DNA of 7,781 bases, from assembly GCA_900546215.1 (NCBI GenBank), contig URCD01000104.1, positions 1 to 7,781 of the forward strand, read 5' to 3'. Source of the stretch: an uncultured Eubacteriales bacterium (lineage in GTDB: Bacteria; Bacillota; Clostridia; Lachnospirales; Anaerotignaceae). The notes beneath the pieces were generated by a model that saw only the letters and a list, made by a program, of their open reading frames with translations, ran no database searches and was not told the DNA's origin. Of this stretch, positions 5,234 through 7,781 are shown piece after piece. Within the stretch, counting starts at the first letter, position 1. The number at the start of each line of letters is the position of its first letter. Both the position numbers and the translations under genes were made by a program.

Positions 5234-5297
5234 CAGAAAATAAATAAAACAGTCCTCCACAGAACAGCTTTATTTGTTTTCCGTTTCTAATGCAAGA

Positions 5298-5331
5298 ACA
5301 CCATGCAAAGCACCAAAGCTCTGCATGGTGT
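5298..5331 (-). other. Intercistronic hairpin between lipoprotein and permease genes
   Basis: Arms at 5298-5311 and 5318-5331 (outer part CACCATGCA/TGCATGGTG) form a 14-bp stem with a 6-base loop; the single forward A-C mismatch becomes a G-U pair in the minus transcript. No T-run follows on the minus strand (TGTTCTTGC), so it is unlikely to be a full terminator. Similar hairpins in other importer operons protect the upstream binding-protein mRNA or attenuate downstream expression. Confidence 0.75.
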
Positions 5332-5356
5332 GATAAAACTATTTTACCGCTTCAAA

Positions 5357-6175
5357 TTATCCGAAGTACTTTGCGTTTAATTCATCAAAGAATCCGTCTT
5401 CCTTCATGTCAGCTAAAGCAGTGTTTACTTTATCAAGAAGCTCTGTATTTTCTTTAGCTATAGCAATTCCGTAATATTCTGTATCCTCTTCAGTACCAAA
5501 TGTCTCTTCAAGTACAACAAGGTCGTTGGCAGCAGCAAATGCCTCTGCAACACCTGTATCAAGAACCATGCAGTCTACCTTGCCTGCAAGCATTGCAGCA
5601 AGTGCATCGCCATATTTTTCAAACTGGCTTACTCTGTCGCCAAGCTTTTCAGAAGCCATTATATCTCCTGTTGTTCCAAGCTGAACGCCTGCTTTATAAT
5701 CTCCGTCAAGAAGATCCTGATATCCCTTGATAGCTGAATCCTTAGGAACGAGGATTGACTGTGCAGCCATAAAGTATGACTCTGAGAAGTTTACACTGTT
5801 TTTACGTTCATCAGTAATTGTAATGCCGGATACGCCAACCTCAAGCTTACCTGTCTGAACAGCTGTTACAACAGCGTCAAAGTTCATATCCTGAACCTCA
5901 AGCTCCATACCAATTCTGTTGCAAACTTCCTGCATCATATCAACGTCATATCCTACAATTGTAGCTCCGTCGTCAGCATATGACTCAAAGGGAGGGAAGT
6001 CTGCGCTACATCCCATTCTGATTACTCCTGTATTTCCTTCTGACTGTTCTGTACCTTCTGTTTCGCCTTCTGTCTGCTGTGTATTCTCGGGCTCCTTCTC
6101 AGATGAGCTTGAGCTGCATCCTGCAACGCCGAGTACCATAGCAGCTGCCATAGCTAACGCTAAAAATTTCTTCAT
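5357..6175 (-). CDS. Polar amino acid ABC transporter, substrate-binding lipoprotein
   Basis: This 272-residue lipoprotein captures an amino acid outside the membrane and delivers it to the permease. Residues 1-20 are a lipoprotein signal peptide (KK, hydrophobic core, lipobox VAGC) with lipid attachment at Cys20. A Ser/Glu/Thr-rich low-complexity linker follows (21-50). The SBP_bac_3 domain fills about 51-272. Residues expected to hold the amino acid backbone are present: Arg124 in TDERK (alpha-carboxylate), the LGTTGD loop (166-171) and Asp206 in VLDTG (alpha-amino). The FPPF segment (60-63) near the pocket entrance is also typical. The ATG has AAGGAGG nine bases upstream. It is the first gene of the operon, with a promoter at 6240-6268. 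Side-chain specificity (basic amino acid, glutamine or cystine) cannot be decided by eye. Confidence 0.95.
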   Translation of the reverse strand: MKKFLALAMAAAMVLGVAGCSSSSSEKEPENTQQTEGETEGTEQSEGNTGVIRMGCSADFPPFESYADDGATIVGYDVDMMQEVCNRIGMELEVQDMNFDAVVTAVQTGKLEVGVSGITITDERKNSVNFSESYFMAAQSILVPKDSAIKGYQDLLDGDYKAGVQLGTTGDIMASEKLGDRVSQFEKYGDALAAMLAGKVDCMVLDTGVAEAFAAANDLVVLEETFGTEEDTEYYGIAIAKENTELLDKVNTALADMKEDGFFDELNAKYFG

Positions 6176-6239
6176 GTTAAATATCCTCCTTATTTTCTTA
6201 CATATGTAATGAAGCTTCCATTCTCCAAAAGCAATTCAC

Positions 6240-6268
6240 ATTATAACCCATAATTACGCATAAGACAA
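6240..6268 (-). promoter_or_regulatory. Promoter of the amino acid ABC importer operon
   Basis: On the minus strand TTGTCT (6268-6263), a 17-base spacer, then a perfect TATAAT (6245-6240). A 6-bp inverted repeat GCATAA/TTATGC (6258-6263 and 6274-6279) brackets the -35 element and could be a regulator site or the weak 3' hairpin of the CLC gene. No T-box or riboswitch is visible in the short leader. Confidence 0.65.
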
Positions 6269-6283
6269 GTATTTTATGCAATA

Positions 6284-7555
6284 TTATAAAGCTTTTTTGT
6301 CTATAAATTCAGGTCTGTGTTTTGAATATACAATTTTTTGTGCGCTGTAAAGTCCGTAATAACCGGAAAGCCTATATGATACGGCGCATGCGATTGCATA
6401 ATAAAGCAGTCCTTCCGTTCCAAAAAGCTCGATACAAATAAACATTGACGTCATAGGACAGTTTGTTACCCCGCAGAACAGCGCAGCCATACCCAAAGCT
6501 GCCCCAAATGACGGGCCAAGTCCCAAAAGCTTTCCTGCAATGTTCCCAAACGTCGCGCCTACAAAAAATGTCGGTACGATTTCACCGCCCTTAAATCCTG
6601 CTCCAAGCGTCAGCGCAGTAAAAATCATTTTTAATATAAACGCCTCAGGCTTTGCCTCTCCGGCTACTGCTCTGTTTATAACATCCATTCCGGCTCCATT
6701 GTAGTCTCTTGTTCCAACTATATAAGTTAGAGCCACAACGATAAGTCCTCCTATAAATGCTGCAACAATTCTGTTAGGTATTTTATCATAAAGCTGATGA
6801 GCCTTTTTCAGTATAAGACAGAAAATCATACTAACAACTGCACAAAGTATGCCGAACACAGCCACTCTAATCATTACTGATATTTTAAAGGCTGGCATCT
6901 CACCCATAATCACAAAGGCTGTGGGCTGTATTCCAAAAAGTGACGCAATATATGCGCCTACAGCGGCCGCGACAATACAGGGAACAATTGCCGAATAATA
7001 CATAACACCAACGCTGACAACCTCCAGCGAAAAAACAACCGCCGCCAGTGGTGTTCCAAACAGAGCTGAAAATCCGGCGCTCATTCCACACATAGTCATA
7101 ATTCTCTGGTCTTTTTCATCAAGCTTTATTATTCCTCCTATAAATGAAGAAATACTTCCGCCTATTTGAAGCGCTGCGCCCTCTCTTCCGGATGAGCCTC
7201 CAAATAAATGTGTAATTACCGTCCCTATAAAAACAAGCGGAGCTGTTTTTATAGTAAGAGGGTCATTTGAACGCACTGCTTCAAGCACATAGTTAGTGCC
7301 CTTATCATGCTCCATTCCGGCTATCTTGTACAGCCATGCTATAACCGCACCCCCTATCGGAAGCAGCCACAAAAGCCAAGGGGTTACTATCCTAAGCTCA
7401 GTAGCCTTTTCAACTGAAATGTGAAAAAACACTCCTACCAGTCCCACAACTGCGCCTACAATTATTCCGGTTGCAACCCATTTCAGAAATCTGGCAAACA
7501 GCTCAAGCATTCCCCTTAAATCATTGTCCTTCATCTGTATATCATCTCTTCCCAT
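6284..7555 (-). CDS. CLC-type anion channel/antiporter, variant motifs
   Basis: CLC proteins are homodimeric membrane proteins moving chloride or fluoride as channels or as anion/proton antiporters. This 423-residue protein has about ten or more hydrophobic segments and the diagnostic GREGA (123-127) with gating Glu125, inside HLFGGSSGREGAALQIGG (116-133). Two other motifs differ from the Cl-/H+ exchanger ClC-ec1. The GSGIP segment is replaced by KGTNYV (85-90), and GxFxP is replaced by GGEIVP (323-328). By position, ClC-ec1 Glu202 corresponds to Glu178, but the internal proton Glu203 corresponds to Val179. GGExxP is reminiscent of the fluoride-type CLC-F clade. There is no C-terminal CBS pair. 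ATG 7555 is used, though its ribosome binding site (AGGGGTAAC, around 7577-7569) is far upstream. ATG 7534, giving seven fewer residues, is an alternative start. Its own promoter is at 7585-7613. The family is firm; ion and mechanism are open. Confidence 0.92.
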   Translation of the reverse strand: MGRDDIQMKDNDLRGMLELFARFLKWVATGIIVGAVVGLVGVFFHISVEKATELRIVTPWLLWLLPIGGAVIAWLYKIAGMEHDKGTNYVLEAVRSNDPLTIKTAPLVFIGTVITHLFGGSSGREGAALQIGGSISSFIGGIIKLDEKDQRIMTMCGMSAGFSALFGTPLAAVVFSLEVVSVGVMYYSAIVPCIVAAAVGAYIASLFGIQPTAFVIMGEMPAFKISVMIRVAVFGILCAVVSMIFCLILKKAHQLYDKIPNRIVAAFIGGLIVVALTYIVGTRDYNGAGMDVINRAVAGEAKPEAFILKMIFTALTLGAGFKGGEIVPTFFVGATFGNIAGKLLGLGPSFGAALGMAALFCGVTNCPMTSMFICIELFGTEGLLYYAIACAVSYRLSGYYGLYSAQKIVYSKHRPEFIDKKAL

Positions 7556-7584
7556 TTAATTAAAACTGTTACCCCTAATTTTTA

Positions 7585-7613
7585 ATAATATTACATTTTA
7601 CACTTTAATTCAA
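7585..7613 (-). promoter_or_regulatory. Promoter of the CLC gene
   Basis: On the minus strand TTGAAT (7613-7608), a 17-base spacer, then TATTAT (7590-7585). It begins directly after the upstream gene's terminator. The leader would be about 20-25 bases and shows no fluoride riboswitch. Confidence 0.65.
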
Positions 7614-7614
7614 C

Positions 7615-7641
7615 AAAAAAGTCCTTCTAATGAAGGACTTT
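7615..7641 (-). terminator. Terminator of the Ig-like protein gene
   Basis: AAAGTCCTTC (7618-7627) and GAAGGACTTT (7632-7641) form a perfect 10-bp stem with loop TAAT. On the minus strand it runs into six T (7620-7615), then TTGAATT, which is the start of the CLC promoter. Confidence 0.92.
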
Positions 7642-7646
7642 ATATA

Positions 7647-7781
7647 TTATTTTATTGTAAAATAACCATACAGGTAATTAATCTCAGCAGAATTTGAACT
7701 GTCAATGTAAAGCTTTACCATTCTGTATTCCCCAGGCTCAAGCTCACCGTACATGTCTGCCCAGTAGAAATTAAAATCCGC
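7647..7781 (-). CDS. C-terminal end of a probable bacterial Ig-like domain protein (partial)
   Basis: An open frame enters from the right edge on the minus strand and stops at TAA 7649-7647, leaving 44 codons. The peptide contains FYWADMYGELEPGEYRMVK and ends YLYGYFTIK. The pattern of W, then G-x-L-x-P-GEYR-x-V-K, then a Y-x-x-x-F-x-I ending is what I know from C-terminal immunoglobulin-like domains of secreted Clostridia proteins. In those, GEYR lies in a beta strand and the last strand ends the protein. A terminator follows 6 bases after the stop. The start, length and any signal peptide are outside the window, so location and role cannot be judged. The reading frame is secure; the domain name is moderate. 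Confidence 0.7.
   Translation of the reverse strand, partial: ADFNFYWADMYGELEPGEYRMVKLYIDSSNSAEINYLYGYFTIK

Noticed and set aside
5500..6209. Plus-strand open frames across the binding-lipoprotein gene (5500-5730, 5919-6209)
   Set aside because: They lie antisense to a clear lipoprotein with intact motifs and have no recognisable domain.
7556..7614. Fluoride riboswitch ahead of the CLC gene
   Set aside because: The conserved fluoride aptamer segments are absent, and the leader after the predicted promoter is too short.

Overview
The window looks like AT-rich chromosomal DNA from an anaerobic Firmicute of the class Clostridia. The 16S start carries a GGCGTGCTTAACACATGCAAG-type segment common in Lachnospiraceae and their relatives. 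Other support comes from strong AGGAGG-type ribosome binding sites, Bacillus-type SOS boxes, a divergent lexA/yneA pair, and many compact intrinsic terminators. The placement is by eye; species and genus cannot be read from this window.

Layout. Positions 1-62 are the first bases of a 16S rRNA gene on the minus strand. Behind it (63-460) lie a boxA/boxB-like leader and three tandem sigma-A-type promoters. Upstream of these, still on the minus strand, are a terminator, a small Asn/Ser-rich gene (545-733) and a YneA-like LysM protein (820-1095). The latter is divergent from lexA (1256-1876, plus). The 160-bp lexA/yneA spacer holds two promoters and four SOS-box-like sites. On the plus strand follow a DegV-family lipid-binding protein (2098-2982) and a chloramphenicol-acetyltransferase-like protein (3061-3702), each with its own terminator. 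Convergent to them on the minus strand is a complete polar amino acid ABC importer operon read as binding lipoprotein (5357-6175), permease (4469-5194), ATPase (3736-4479). Upstream of that is a CLC-type anion transporter (6284-7555). The right edge holds the last 44 codons of a protein with a probable bacterial Ig-like C-terminus (7647-7781).

How the genes work together. LexA and the YneA-like protein form the classic SOS pair: LexA would repress itself and a division inhibitor through the boxes between them. The three ABC genes form one transporter, with a strong hairpin between the lipoprotein and permease genes that probably sets their expression ratio. The 11-base overlap of permease and ATPase suggests translational coupling. 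The remaining genes look like independent units.

Most of the window is ordinary housekeeping and transport sequence; I see no clear new multi-gene system. The items most worth a second look are the repetitive Asn/Ser-rich small protein downstream of the SOS gene, the perfect 12-bp inverted repeat around the degV promoter, the CLC variant with altered ion and proton motifs, and the number of SOS boxes.
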